Made by a program: the position numbers and the translations under genes. A DNA stretch of 64,000 nucleotides from QHCA01 sp003244095 (GTDB lineage Bacteria; Actinomycetota; Actinomycetes; Mycobacteriales; QHCA01): assembly GCA_038329965.1 (NCBI GenBank), contig JBBQNN010000004.1, positions 41,680 to 105,679 on the forward strand, in the 5' to 3' direction. Below are positions 17,507 to 27,511 of the stretch, one piece after another (position 1 is the first letter of the stretch; the number at the start of each line of letters is the position of its first letter). The notes under the pieces were generated by a model. It was not told the DNA's origin and did no database searches. It worked only from the letters and a program-made list of their open reading frames with translations.

Positions 17507-17929
17507 TCAGGAGGACATCGCATCGGCGGCGACCGGATCGCTGTCGCGCAGGAGTTGGGTGCAGCGCGCCGCCTCGTCGGTCTCGTTGATCGTCATCGCC
17601 GCCCGGCCGAGGGCGAAGACGCACCGCAGCCAGCCCTGGTTGGGCTCGTGCGCCCAGGGCACCGGCCCGTAGCCCTTCCAGCCGTTGCGCCGCAGGGCAT
17701 CGAGGCCGCGGTGGTATCCGGTACGGGCATATGCGTACGACTCCATCGTCGACCCGGCGGCGAACGCCCGGTCGGCCAGCTCCGCCCACACCCCGCTGAA
17801 CGTGGGGAAGCGGGCCGCCACCTCGGCCGGGTCGGCACCGTCGGCAGCGAGCGCCAGGCGGGCATCGGGGACATCGGGAAGGAGGGTCTGCGGTGGCTCG
17901 CCGAGAAGGTTGCCGTGTGAGTGCGTCAT
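17507..17929 (-). CDS. DUF3151 family protein
   Basis: A 140-residue cytoplasmic protein of the actinobacterial DUF3151 family (Rv0360c-like), function unknown. Recognised by the conserved central block YARTGYHRGLDALRRNGWKG and the VPWAHEPNQGWLRCVFALGR that follows, and by its place between purA and fba. ATG at 17929 gives MTHSHGNLLGE, the family N terminus; the frame continues upstream over the hydrolase gene but this is antisense. The hydrolase starts divergently about 34 nt away. Confidence 0.85.
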   Translation of the reverse strand: MTHSHGNLLGEPPQTLLPDVPDARLALAADGADPAEVAARFPTFSGVWAELADRAFAAGSTMESYAYARTGYHRGLDALRRNGWKGYGPVPWAHEPNQGWLRCVFALGRAAMTINETDEAARCTQLLRDSDPVAADAMSS

Positions 17930-17962
17930 GCGGCCCATCCTGGCAGGTGCATTGTGGGCACT

Positions 17963-18850
17963 ATGAAATCGAGTGGGCAATCCGATGGCACGCACGGCCG
18001 GCTCGTCGACGTCGGTGGCACCCGGCTGTACGTCGAGCAGCGCGGCCCCGAACACGGCCTGCCGGTATTCGTCCTGCACGGCGGGCCGGGCCTGGACCAC
18101 CACGAGTTCGCCGACTACCTCGACCCGCTGGCCGACACCTCCCGGCTGCTGCTGGTCGACCAGCGGGCGCAGGGCCGGTCCGACCGCGACAGCGACCCGT
18201 CGACCTGGACGCTCGAGACCATGGCCGACGACGTGTCCCGGCTGGCCGCCATGCTCGGCCTGGGCGAGTACGCGGTCCTCGGCCACTCCTACGGTGCCTT
18301 CGTCGCCCTGCAGCATGCCTGCGACGCACCCGGCGCCGCGCTGGGCACCGTCGTGTCCGGCGGCCTGCCGTCGATGCGGTTCCTCGACGGCCTTGAGCAG
18401 CGACTGGCGGAGTTCGAGCCGGTCGAGTTGCGCGAGCAGGTGACCGGCTCGTGGGCACGCGAGGCCGAGGCCCGCACCGCGGAGGAGTTCGCGGCGATCA
18501 TGCACGACCAACTGCCCTGGCACTTCGCCGATCCACGAGACCCGAGGATCCCTGAGTACGAAAAGAAGACGGCTGGCACCGTCTACGCCCCGGACATGCT
18601 CCGGGCGTTCAGCGGGGACTCCGGCGGCATCGACCTGGAGGGCCGCCTGCATAGCGTCACGCAGCCGGTGCTCGCGCTGGGCGGCCGGCACGACCGGACC
18701 TGCCCGCCCGCGGCCTCCGAGGTCACCGCCGCGGGTGTCCGCGACGGGCGGTGCGTGATCTTCGAGGAGTCCGGCCACATGACGTTCGTCGAGGAGCCGG
18801 CCCGCTACGTGCAGGTCGTCGGCGACTTCCTCGCCCACCTGCAGCGTTGA
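17963..18850 (+). CDS. Alpha/beta hydrolase, proline iminopeptidase-like (S33)
   Basis: A 295-residue alpha/beta hydrolase. HGGPG (about residue 38) gives the oxyanion hole typical of prolyl aminopeptidases, GHSYGAF carries the nucleophile Ser, an Asp lies in GGRHDRTCP, and the catalytic His in ESGHMTFVEEP. Likely removes N-terminal proline from peptides, though many S33 members cleave esters or epoxides. ATG at 17963 or GTG at 17954 are close alternatives. Immediately after the stop comes the palindromic repeat at 18846-18917, whose left arm includes the stop codon. Confidence 0.85.
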   Translation: MKSSGQSDGTHGRLVDVGGTRLYVEQRGPEHGLPVFVLHGGPGLDHHEFADYLDPLADTSRLLLVDQRAQGRSDRDSDPSTWTLETMADDVSRLAAMLGLGEYAVLGHSYGAFVALQHACDAPGAALGTVVSGGLPSMRFLDGLEQRLAEFEPVELREQVTGSWAREAEARTAEEFAAIMHDQLPWHFADPRDPRIPEYEKKTAGTVYAPDMLRAFSGDSGGIDLEGRLHSVTQPVLALGGRHDRTCPPAASEVTAAGVRDGRCVIFEESGHMTFVEEPARYVQVVGDFLAHLQR

Positions 18851-18917
18851 TCATGACGTTTTCTCCGTACGAAAGCGACATTTCGTACTGCCTGGCGAGG
18901 CAAGAGCCATGATCAAC
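18846..18917. repeat. Nested palindromic intergenic element
   Basis: Outer arms GTTGATCATG (18846-18855) and CATGATCAAC (18908-18917) are perfect complements. Inside lies a second perfect hairpin, GTACGAAA (18867-18874), six-base loop, TTTCGTAC (18881-18888). The element fills the gap between the hydrolase and DedA genes. Its AAAGCGACATTTC core resembles the left arm of the larger palindrome at 31866, so they may belong to one dispersed family. May act as a terminator or a REP-like mobile palindrome. Confidence 0.72.
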
Positions 18918-18931
18918 AGGGGGAGGTGCGT

Positions 18932-19579
18932 GTGACGGCCCTGCCTGCGGTCGGTGACCTGAGCGCCCTGACCGCCGGTGCGCTCTATGTCGTCGTGCTC
19001 GGCCTGGTGTTCGCCGAGTCCGGCCTGCTGTTCGGGTTCTTCCTGCCCGGCGACACGGTGCTGTTCTCCGCCGGGCTGATCGCCGCTGACCCGGCTCGCG
19101 GGGTGTCCCTGCCCTGGCTGATCGCCGGAGTGGTGCTCGCCGCCGTGGCCGGGGACACCGTCGGCTACGCCTTCGGTGCGCGGGCCGGGCCGCCGCTGCT
19201 GCGCCGCCGCGACGGCCGGGTGCTGACCCAGGCCAACCTGCAGCGGGCGCAACGCTTCTACCAGCGGTACGGGTTGTTCGCCGTGATCGTGGCCCGGTGG
19301 ATCCCGTGGGTACGTACGTTCACGCCGATCCTGGCCGGCGTCGCGGGCATGGGATACCCGCGGTTCCTGGCCGCCAACGTCGCCGGTGCCGTGATCTGGG
19401 GCGCCGGCCTGCTCACCCTGGGGTATGTCGCCGCGGGTCTTCCGGTGCTCAAGCACGCCAGCTACGCGGTCGCCGCCACCTGCGTGGCGCTGTCGGCAAT
19501 CGCCGGCGTGATCCGCCGGCACCGGTCGCGGCAGCCGGCCAGGAACAACTCAGCCGATGTGGGTGCCGGCCGAGCGTAG
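18932..19579 (+). CDS. DedA family membrane protein
   Basis: A 215-residue polytopic membrane protein (SNARE-associated/VTT domain). DedA proteins act as undecaprenyl-phosphate or phospholipid flippases and help maintain proton motive force. Seen: FFLPGDTVLFSAG near the N terminus, AGDTVGYAFG, and RWIPWVRTFTPILAG with the conserved Arg residues. GTG at 18932 is preferred to that at 18926, because the GGGAGG at 18921-18926 is then five bases away. In M. tuberculosis a DedA gene (Rv0364) also neighbours fba. The gene overlaps the fba 3' end by 30 nt in convergent orientation. A paralogue lies at 22754. Confidence 0.9.
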   Translation: MTALPAVGDLSALTAGALYVVVLGLVFAESGLLFGFFLPGDTVLFSAGLIAADPARGVSLPWLIAGVVLAAVAGDTVGYAFGARAGPPLLRRRDGRVLTQANLQRAQRFYQRYGLFAVIVARWIPWVRTFTPILAGVAGMGYPRFLAANVAGAVIWGAGLLTLGYVAAGLPVLKHASYAVAATCVALSAIAGVIRRHRSRQPARNNSADVGAGRA

Positions 19580-20572
19580 GTCCTCGCAGGCCTGCTGCAC
19601 GCGCGCAGCCATCCCGGCCTCCGCGGCCTTGCCCCACGCGCGGGGGTCGTACCGCTTCTTGTTGCCGACCTCGCCGTCGACCTTGAGCACGCCGTCGTAG
19701 TTGCGGAACATGTGGTCGGCGACCGGCCGGGTGAAGGTGTACTGCGTGTCGGTGTCGACGTTCATCTTGACCACGCCGTAGCTCAGCGACTCGCGGATCT
19801 CTTCCTGCGCCGAGCCGGAGCCGCCGTGGAAGACCAGGTCGAAGGGCTTGTCCTTGCCGACCTTGGCGCCGACGACCTCCTGGATCTCGCGGAGGATCTC
19901 CGGGCGCAGCTGGACGTTGCCCGGCTTGTAGACGCCGTGCACGTTGCCGAAGGTCGCGGCCAGGATGTAGCGGCCGTTCTCGCCGGTGCCGAGCGCCTCG
20001 GCGACCGCCAGCGCGTCGTCGGGATGGGTGTAGAGCTTCTCGTTCATCTCGCCGACGACGCCGTCCTCCTCGCCACCGACCACGCCGATCTCCATCTCCA
20101 TGATGATGTTCGCCGTGGCGCACTCGGCGAGCAACTCCCTGGCCAGCGCGATGTTCTCTGTCAACTCCACGGCCGAGCCGTCCCACATGTGCGACTGGAA
20201 CAACGGCTGCCCGCCGGCGGCCACCCGCTCCTGGCTGATCCTGATCAGCGGTCGCATGTACGTGTCGAGCCGGTCCTTGGGGCAGTGGTCGGTGTGCAGC
20301 GCGATGTGCACGTCGTAGCGCGCGGCCACGACGTGGGCGAACTCCGCCAGGGCCGTCGCGCCGACCACCATGTCCTTGACCCGCTGCCCGGACAGGTACT
20401 CCGCGCCGCCGGTCGAGATCTGCACGATGCCGTCGGAGCCGGCGGCGGCGTAGCCCTGCAGCGCGGCGTTGAGCGTCTGGGTGGAGGTGACGTTGATGGC
20501 CGGGTAGGCGTACTCCCCCGCCTTGGCCCGGTCGAGCATCTGGGCGTAGATCTCGGGAGTGGCGATCGGCAC
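19550..20572 (-). CDS. fba: Class II fructose-bisphosphate aldolase
   Basis: Zinc-dependent aldolase of glycolysis/gluconeogenesis: fructose 1,6-bisphosphate to DHAP and glyceraldehyde 3-phosphate. 340 residues. Seen: ALHTDHCPKDRL with catalytic Asp and zinc His, the MEMEIGVVGGEEDGV segment, zinc His in TFGNVHGVY and VFHGGSGS, and KMNVDTDTQ. GTG at 20572 with AGGAG overlapping the TAG stop of the upstream kinase (9 nt apart), so translation of kinase and aldolase is probably coupled. This is an uncommon link between a signalling gene and a glycolytic gene. Confidence 0.98.
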   Translation of the reverse strand: MPIATPEIYAQMLDRAKAGEYAYPAINVTSTQTLNAALQGYAAAGSDGIVQISTGGAEYLSGQRVKDMVVGATALAEFAHVVAARYDVHIALHTDHCPKDRLDTYMRPLIRISQERVAAGGQPLFQSHMWDGSAVELTENIALARELLAECATANIIMEMEIGVVGGEEDGVVGEMNEKLYTHPDDALAVAEALGTGENGRYILAATFGNVHGVYKPGNVQLRPEILREIQEVVGAKVGKDKPFDLVFHGGSGSAQEEIRESLSYGVVKMNVDTDTQYTFTRPVADHMFRNYDGVLKVDGEVGNKKRYDPRAWGKAAEAGMAARVQQACEDLRSAGTHIG

Positions 20573-20581
20573 GGTGCGCTC

Positions 20582-22102
<1,521 letters not shown>

Positions 22103-22128
22103 GGCCTGCGAGGATACCTCCGGCCCGG

Positions 22129-22698
22129 TCAGCGGAAGGCCGGTACGGGGGGCTGCGCGACCCGGGGGCCCCGCGCGGCGCGCCGGCCGAACTGCGCGGC
22201 CACGAGCGCGGGCAGCCAGCCGACCCAGAAGCCGTACGCCGCCCCACTGCCTCCCGACACCAGGACGACGTCGATCAGGTGACCGCCGAGACGCGGGAGG
22301 CTCCCACCGAACTCGGCCATGGTGAGCAGGGGGGCCATCAGCGCGGAGACCAGGCCGGCACCCACCACGACAGCCGTCCAGACGGTGACCATGACACCGA
22401 GCCCGGAGGGCCGGGCGCCCATCGACCGGGCCGTCGCGAACATCAGCAGGCCGACCACCATGAGGATCAGCACGGCGCGCAGGGTGAGGCTGAGCCCGAG
22501 GCCCCGTGGCAGCCCACCGGGGTCGGTGGGCACCCACCACTGCGGGTAGCTCAACACGTCGTGCTCGAACCGCGTGCCCGTGGCATCGAACTGCCCGTGC
22601 CATGATCTGGCCAGCCACGGGTTGCCGAACACCAGCACCAGCGCGAGGAGGCTCAGCCAGCCGGCGAGCGCCGCGCGAACCGCCCACCGGGTCGCCAT
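22129..22698 (-). CDS. Four-helix membrane protein paralogous to the kinase membrane domain
   Basis: A 189-residue integral membrane protein without a kinase domain. Helices: about 8-25, 75-95, 100-120 and 145-168, with a longer outside loop rich in aromatic residues (YPQWWVP) between the first two. The second half aligns by eye with the kinase that follows: GLGVMVTVWTAVVV against GFGLLVTVWGIVSV, and GFWVGWLPALVAA against GFIVGWLPGLLVA, then an Arg-rich end. The ATG at 22698 is next to the conserved start of helix 1. It lies 26 nt from the kinase start on the same strand, so they probably form one operon. Function unknown; possible regulatory partner of the kinase. Confidence 0.82.
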   Translation of the reverse strand: MATRWAVRAALAGWLSLLALVLVFGNPWLARSWHGQFDATGTRFEHDVLSYPQWWVPTDPGGLPRGLGLSLTLRAVLILMVVGLLMFATARSMGARPSGLGVMVTVWTAVVVGAGLVSALMAPLLTMAEFGGSLPRLGGHLIDVVLVSGGSGAAYGFWVGWLPALVAAQFGRRAARGPRVAQPPVPAFR

Positions 22699-22753
22699 GG
22701 CGCCGAATGTAGCCGAGTCGCGGCCAGGGACGCAGCCGGTAGCGTTCAGCACC

Positions 22754-23383
22754 GTGACCCCACTCTCCCTCAGCGGCAGCCTGCTCGACTCCAGACACCT
22801 GATCGAGGCCTTCGGGCTGCTCGGCCTGCTGGTGATCGTCTTCGCGGAGTGCGGCCTGCTGGTCGGCTTCTTCCTGCCTGGTGACACGCTGCTGTTCACC
22901 GCCGGTGTGCTGGTCAGCACGGGCAATCTGTCCACGCCGCTCTGGCTGCTCATCGCCGTGCTCTTCGTGGCGGCCGTGGCCGGCAACGAATGCGGGTACG
23001 CGATCGGCTACCGCACCGGTCCTGCGGTCTTCCGGCGGTCGGAAGGCAGATTCTTCCGGCAGGAACACGTCGACAGGGCGCGCGCCTTCTTCGACCGGTA
23101 CGGCGCCCGCGCCGTCGTCCTCGGTCGCTTCGTGCCCGTGATCCGTACCTTCATCACGGTGATGGCCGGGGTCGGCCGGATGCCGCACCGGAGGTACTTC
23201 CTCTACAACATGATCGGTGCCGCCCTGTGGACCGCCGGGGTGACCCTGCTCGGCTACTTCCTCGGCCATGTCGCCTTCATCGCCGACCACATCGAGTTGC
23301 TGGTGATCGGCGGCGTGCTCGTCGCCGCGCTACCGGTCGCGGTCGAGTTGCTGCGGCAGGTGCTCAGGCGGGCCGCCCGGTGA
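22754..23383 (+). CDS. DedA family membrane protein (second copy)
   Basis: A 209-residue DedA/VTT protein, paralogue of the one at 18932. Seen: FFLPGDTLLFTAG, AGNECGYAIGYRTGP, DRYGARAVVLGRFVPVIRTF and a terminal helix. Predicted lipid carrier flippase in the plasma membrane. GTG at 22754 is used; the frame continues upstream antisense to the neighbouring gene. It is divergent from the 4-TM/kinase/fba operon with about 55 nt between starts, so they share a promoter region. A GC-rich hairpin CGGCGC/GCGCCG (23388-23410) follows directly. Confidence 0.9.
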   Translation: MTPLSLSGSLLDSRHLIEAFGLLGLLVIVFAECGLLVGFFLPGDTLLFTAGVLVSTGNLSTPLWLLIAVLFVAAVAGNECGYAIGYRTGPAVFRRSEGRFFRQEHVDRARAFFDRYGARAVVLGRFVPVIRTFITVMAGVGRMPHRRYFLYNMIGAALWTAGVTLLGYFLGHVAFIADHIELLVIGGVLVAALPVAVELLRQVLRRAAR

Positions 23384-23480
23384 ACCTCGGCGCGGACCGG
23401 TTCGGCGCCGGGAAGGCGTAGCGCCGGAGGCTACCGGCATCGATGCCCCGCACCGCCCGGACAGGGGCGATCATGGCGCT

Positions 23481-23708
23481 ATGGGACGGCATGCCGACGG
23501 ACGCAGGGCGGGGCCGCCTGCCCTGCCGCCGCGATCACTGCTGATCGCCCTGGCGGCCGCCGCCGCCGTGCTGGCCGTCGTGCTCGGCGCCGTCGCCCTG
23601 TCCGGTCACCATCGGGCGCGGCCCGCCCGACCGGTCACCGACCTGCGGCCCAGCCCCGCACCGCTGCTGAGCCCGTCCGCCCGACCCACGTCAACGGCAG
23701 GGAACTGA
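23481..23708 (+). CDS. Small single-pass membrane protein
   Basis: A 75-residue frame with a basic N terminus (RRAGPPALPPR), one Ala/Val/Leu-rich helix (about 20-42) and a Pro/Ser/Arg-rich tail, the composition of a small exported or anchored protein. ATG at 23481; no strong Shine-Dalgarno. No family recognised. It is followed by the small acidic protein and the SpoIIE-type phosphatase on the same strand. The call could be wrong, since long open frames are common at this GC content. Confidence 0.45.
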   Translation: MGRHADGRRAGPPALPPRSLLIALAAAAAVLAVVLGAVALSGHHRARPARPVTDLRPSPAPLLSPSARPTSTAGN

Positions 23709-23749
23709 TCCGCCGGAATCAGTCGAGTGAGGCGTGGCACGATGACGCG

Positions 23750-23956
23750 ATGAGCGAAGACCAGGACGCAGCGAGTAACGACACTCCAGCCGGGGAGAAT
23801 GCCGAGTCGCGGCACATCGATCCGGCGGAGGACCCGACGCCCCGCGCGCCGAACCACCTGGCACCCGACGACGCCGGCCCGCGGCCCTGGGTCGACGCGA
23901 GCAAGGACCCGACCCCCGGCGTGCCCGGCCACGCGGCTCCGGACGACGAGGACTGA
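23750..23956 (+). CDS. Small acidic hydrophilic protein with internal repeat
   Basis: A 68-residue, highly acidic, probably disordered protein. Two copies of an approximate unit occur: DPTPRAPNHLAPDDAG (about 29-44) and DPTPGVPGHAAPDDED (about 53-68). The internal repeat and absence of hydrophobic stretches argue that the frame is real and translated. It ends 41 nt before the phosphatase start. Function unknown; no family recognised. Confidence 0.55.
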   Translation: MSEDQDAASNDTPAGENAESRHIDPAEDPTPRAPNHLAPDDAGPRPWVDASKDPTPGVPGHAAPDDED

Positions 23957-23997
23957 TTCCCCCCGCTCAGGGGCAAAGCCGGAGGTACCTTGGCTGA

Positions 23998-25638
23998 GTG
24001 TCCGAGCTAACCATCGCCGGCGCGGCAGGCCGTCTCATGCACCTGCAGCGCCTCGCCGCCGCGCTCGGCGATGCCATGTCCCCCGACGACGTGGCCCGGG
24101 TCACGCTCGCCTCGGCCCTGGAGATGGACGACGTCGTACGTGCCGGCCTGGCCGTCAGCCAGGGTGCCGACCGGGAGTTGGAGTTCGTCGCCAGCGACGC
24201 CGACGCCGTGAGCCCGGCCGGTGTGCGGTGGTGCCAGATCGACGGCCTGGCCGACGTACCGCTGGCCGAGGCGGCCCGGACCGGATCCGGAGTCTTCCTG
24301 CCCTCACTGGCCGCCCTCGAAAAGCACTACCCGCACCTGCTGGAGCGCCAGCGGGGCCTGGGCACCCGCAGCCTCGCCGCCCTGCCGCTGGCCGTCGACG
24401 AGCGGCGGCTGGGCGCCGTGCTCCTGTCGTTCGGCACCGAACACGACTTCGACATCAGCGAGCAGGCGTTCTTCGGCGCCTACGCCGCCCAGGTGACCCA
24501 GGCGCTGCGCCGCGGGCTGGCCTACCGGCTCGAGCATTCCACCTCCGAGCGGCTGCAGCGCAGCCTGCTGCCGCGGTCACTGCCCGACGTGAGCGGGCTC
24601 GCTCTCGGCGCGCACTACCAGCCCGGCGGGCTGGGGGTCGATGTCGGCGGTGACTGGTACGACGTCCTCGAACTCGCCGACGGGTCGGTCCTGGTGGCCC
24701 TCGGCGACGTCATGGGCAAGGGGGTGCCGGCAGCGATCGTGATGGGGCACGTGCGCTCGGCGATGCGCGCCTACGCCCTGCTCGACCCGAGCCCCGAGCT
24801 CGTCCTCGAACGCCTCGACAGCATGGTCGCCTCCCTGGCGGTGCCCGAGCAGATCGTCACGATGGTCTACGGCGTGCTCGATCCCCGCCGCCGCTACCTG
24901 ACGCTGTCGGTGGCCGGCCACCCGCTGCCGCTCTACGTACCCACCTGGGGACCGCCGGCCGAGCTCGACGTCACCGTCGGGCCGCCCCTCGGTCTGGGCG
25001 TGGGCCCCTGGCCCAGCGCCCGCGTGGACCTGTCCGACGACGCGACCGTGTTGTTCTACAGCGACGGGCTGGTCGAGTCGCGCGAGATCCCGTTCGCCGA
25101 GGGGCTGGAGCGGCTGAGCAAGCACATCGCGCAGATGGAGCCGCGGCGGCGCAACCCGCGCGAGCTGTGTGCCCGCCTCGGTGAGCTGATGTGGCAGCAG
25201 GGTGCCGGTGACGACGTGACGATGCTGGCGCTCACCAGTACGGTCCGGCGCCGGCTGCGCAACGCCACGGCCGACCTGCCCTCCGACACGTCGGCCACCC
25301 CCCGGGCGCGGCGGTTCGTCGGCAGCCGGTTGACCGAGTGGGGCGTTGCCGACGACGTCGTCGAGGTGGCCCGGCTCTGCGTATCCGAGCTGGTCACGAA
25401 CGCGGTGATCCACTCGGGTACGGCGCCGAGGGTCACTGTCCGGCTGGATGACGAGCGGCTGCTGGTCCTCGTACAGGATCGTGGCCGGCACGGGGCGGCA
25501 CGCCGGGCCGAGGGGCACGACCCGATGGACATCTCCGGCCGCGGCCTGCTCCTGGTCGACGCGCTCGCGACCACGTGGAGCGCCGAGCACAGCGCCGACG
25601 GTACGACGGTCTGGTTCGAGCTGGACGTCATCGGCTGA
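23998..25638 (+). CDS. SpoIIE-type PP2C phosphatase with GAF and HATPase domains
   Basis: A 546-residue cytoplasmic signalling protein. N-terminal GAF-like domain (about 10-165), then a SpoIIE/RsbU PP2C phosphatase (about 195-415) with VGGDWYDV, LGDVMGKGVPAA and QGAGDDVTML metal-binding motifs, then an anti-sigma-type ATP-binding domain (about 435-546) with ELVTNAVIHSG and GRGLLLVD. Such fusions combine anti-anti-sigma phosphatase and switch-kinase functions in stress sigma control. Start GTG at 23998, with GGAGG at 23981-23985. No STAS or sigma gene adjoins. With four kinases in the window, a role in reversing Ser/Thr phosphorylation is possible but the SpoIIE branch usually targets STAS proteins. 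Confidence 0.92.
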   Translation: MSELTIAGAAGRLMHLQRLAAALGDAMSPDDVARVTLASALEMDDVVRAGLAVSQGADRELEFVASDADAVSPAGVRWCQIDGLADVPLAEAARTGSGVFLPSLAALEKHYPHLLERQRGLGTRSLAALPLAVDERRLGAVLLSFGTEHDFDISEQAFFGAYAAQVTQALRRGLAYRLEHSTSERLQRSLLPRSLPDVSGLALGAHYQPGGLGVDVGGDWYDVLELADGSVLVALGDVMGKGVPAAIVMGHVRSAMRAYALLDPSPELVLERLDSMVASLAVPEQIVTMVYGVLDPRRRYLTLSVAGHPLPLYVPTWGPPAELDVTVGPPLGLGVGPWPSARVDLSDDATVLFYSDGLVESREIPFAEGLERLSKHIAQMEPRRRNPRELCARLGELMWQQGAGDDVTMLALTSTVRRRLRNATADLPSDTSATPRARRFVGSRLTEWGVADDVVEVARLCVSELVTNAVIHSGTAPRVTVRLDDERLLVLVQDRGRHGAARRAEGHDPMDISGRGLLLVDALATTWSAEHSADGTTVWFELDVIG

Positions 25639-25641
25639 CGA

Positions 25642-26277
25642 TCAGCCCGGGGCCGCGCCGTACTGCCGGATCCAGGCGTGCATCGCGATCCCCGACGCGA
25701 CACCGGCGTTGATCGAGCGGGTCGAGCCGTACTGCGCGATCGAGCAGACCAGGTCGGCGACCTCGCGCGCCTCGACGGAGAGCCCCGGCCCCTCCTGACC
25801 GAACAGCAGGAGCGCGCGCCGGGGTAGCCGGGTCGTCTCCAGCGGCACCGCCCCGGGCAGGTTGTCCACGGCGACGAGCGTTAGTTGCTGCTCACGGGCA
25901 TGGCCGAGCAGGGTCGCGATGTCGGGATGGTGGCGTACGTGCTGGTAGCGGTCGGTGACCATCGCGCCCCGGCGGTTCCACCGGCGGCGGCCGACGATGT
26001 GCACCACGCGGGCCAGGAAGGCGTTGGCGGTGCGCACCACGGTGCCGATGTTGAGGTCGTGCTGCCAGTTCTCGATGGCCACGTGGAAGTCGTGCCGGCG
26101 GGTGTCGAGGTCGGCGACGATGGCGGCGCGGGTCCAGTAGCGGTAGCGGTCGACGACGTTGCGCCGGTCGCCGGTGGCCAACAGGTCCGGGTCGTAGCGC
26201 GCGTCGGCCGGCCACGGCCCCTCCCACGGCCCCACTCCGACCTCGAGCAGCACCTCGTCGTCGTTGTCATGGCTCAC
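25642..26277 (-). CDS. SpoU/TrmH-family RNA 2'-O-methyltransferase
   Basis: A 211-residue SPOUT enzyme using SAM to methylate ribose in tRNA or rRNA. Motif 1 NIGTVVRTANAF (about 75), motif 2 LLFGQEGPGLS (about 158) and motif 3 STRSINAGVASGIAMHAW near the C terminus form the trefoil-knot site. It corresponds to Rv0380c by family and location near pyrE and clpB. GTG at 26277 overlaps the stop of the upstream ATPase by 4 nt (GTGA), so translation is coupled. The exact target nucleotide is unknown. Confidence 0.9.
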   Translation of the reverse strand: MSHDNDDEVLLEVGVGPWEGPWPADARYDPDLLATGDRRNVVDRYRYWTRAAIVADLDTRRHDFHVAIENWQHDLNIGTVVRTANAFLARVVHIVGRRRWNRRGAMVTDRYQHVRHHPDIATLLGHAREQQLTLVAVDNLPGAVPLETTRLPRRALLLFGQEGPGLSVEAREVADLVCSIAQYGSTRSINAGVASGIAMHAWIRQYGAAPG

Positions 26278-27458
26278 GCGGGCTGGTCGCGGAGGTAGCG
26301 GCCGAAGTGCGGCACGGTGAAGGCGATGCTGCCCCGCTCGGCGCTGTAGACCAGGCCCTTCTTGATCAGGCTGTCGCGGGCCGGCGAGAGGCTGGACGGC
26401 CGCCGGCCCAGGGCCTCGGCCACCTCGGCGGAACCCACCGGCCGGTCACCGAGGGCGGCCATCGCCCGCATGTACTCCCGCTCGGCCGGCGTCGCCCGCT
26501 CGTAGCGGCTGCCGAAGAACCCCACGGCCAGCTCCGCCTCGGCCTCGGGCGCCGACACCAGCACGTCCTTGTCGGTGATCGGCGTCTCGGGTGCGGCATC
26601 CCAGGCGACCTTCCCGTACGACTGGATGAAGTACGGGAAGCCGTCCGCCGCCGCATAGAGGGCATCGAGCGCCTCCACCGTGAAGGCGACGCCCTCCCGA
26701 TCCGCCGGCACCGTCAGCGCCCTGTCGGCCGAGGGCCGGTCGAGCCGGTCGATCAGCAGGTAGCGGAACAGCCGCTCGGAGTAGCTCTTGCTGCTGCTGA
26801 GCACCGCCGGCAGGTGCGGCAGCCCGGCACCGACCACGATCAGCGGCGAGCGCGACTGGCTCAGCTCGTGGCACGCCGTGCACAGCGCGCTCACCCCCTC
26901 GGCCGGCACGTCCTGCAACTCGTCGACGAACAGCGCCATCCCCACGCCCAGGTCGGTGGCCACCGACGCGGCCGCACCGAACAGCTCGGTCAGATCGATC
27001 TCCAGGTCGCCGGAGTCGGCCCGGCCGCGGCTGGCCGGCACGTCGATGCCCGGCTGCCAGCGCAGTCTCGCGTTCTTGGGCGCTGCGGGGTCGTGGACGG
27101 CAAAGGCCTTGAGTACGCCGAGGAAGGCGTCGATCCGCTCCGGCGCCCGGTGCCGCGGTGCGATCTCGCGTACGGCCATGTGCAACGCCCCGGCCACCGC
27201 CCGCCGCAGGGAGGAGTCCGGCCGGGCCTCGATCTTGCCGGTCCCCCACAACCGGGCGATGGCGGCGCTGCGCATGGCGTTGAGCAGGACGGTCTTGCCG
27301 ACCCCCCGCAGCCCGGTCAGCACCAGGCTGCGTTCCGGGCGCCCCGCAGCGACCCGCTCCAGCACGACGTCGAACTGCGCGAGCTCGCGGTCGCGACCGG
27401 CCAACTCAGGGGGCCGCTGGCCGGCTCCGGGCGCGTACGGATTGCGTACCGGATCCAT
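26274..27458 (-). CDS. ORC1/Cdc6-like AAA ATPase with winged helix
   Basis: A 394-residue P-loop ATPase. Walker A GLRGVGKTVLL (about 49-59), Walker B LFVDELQDV (about 180), sensor-like VVGAGLP, and a C-terminal winged-helix (about 325-390). The layout is that of AAA_16/ORC-like ATPases found in signalling and defence contexts as well as unknown housekeeping roles. Start ATG at 27458. Coupled by a 4-nt overlap with the SpoU methyltransferase, an unusual pairing that hints at a shared RNA- or stress-related role. Not related to a replication origin as far as can be seen. Confidence 0.85.
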   Translation of the reverse strand: MDPVRNPYAPGAGQRPPELAGRDRELAQFDVVLERVAAGRPERSLVLTGLRGVGKTVLLNAMRSAAIARLWGTGKIEARPDSSLRRAVAGALHMAVREIAPRHRAPERIDAFLGVLKAFAVHDPAAPKNARLRWQPGIDVPASRGRADSGDLEIDLTELFGAAASVATDLGVGMALFVDELQDVPAEGVSALCTACHELSQSRSPLIVVGAGLPHLPAVLSSSKSYSERLFRYLLIDRLDRPSADRALTVPADREGVAFTVEALDALYAAADGFPYFIQSYGKVAWDAAPETPITDKDVLVSAPEAEAELAVGFFGSRYERATPAEREYMRAMAALGDRPVGSAEVAEALGRRPSSLSPARDSLIKKGLVYSAERGSIAFTVPHFGRYLRDQPA

Positions 27459-27511
27459 GATCGGACTGTATTCGGGTATCTAACCCAGGCCGTAGATAGC
27501 GCTAGAAACCG

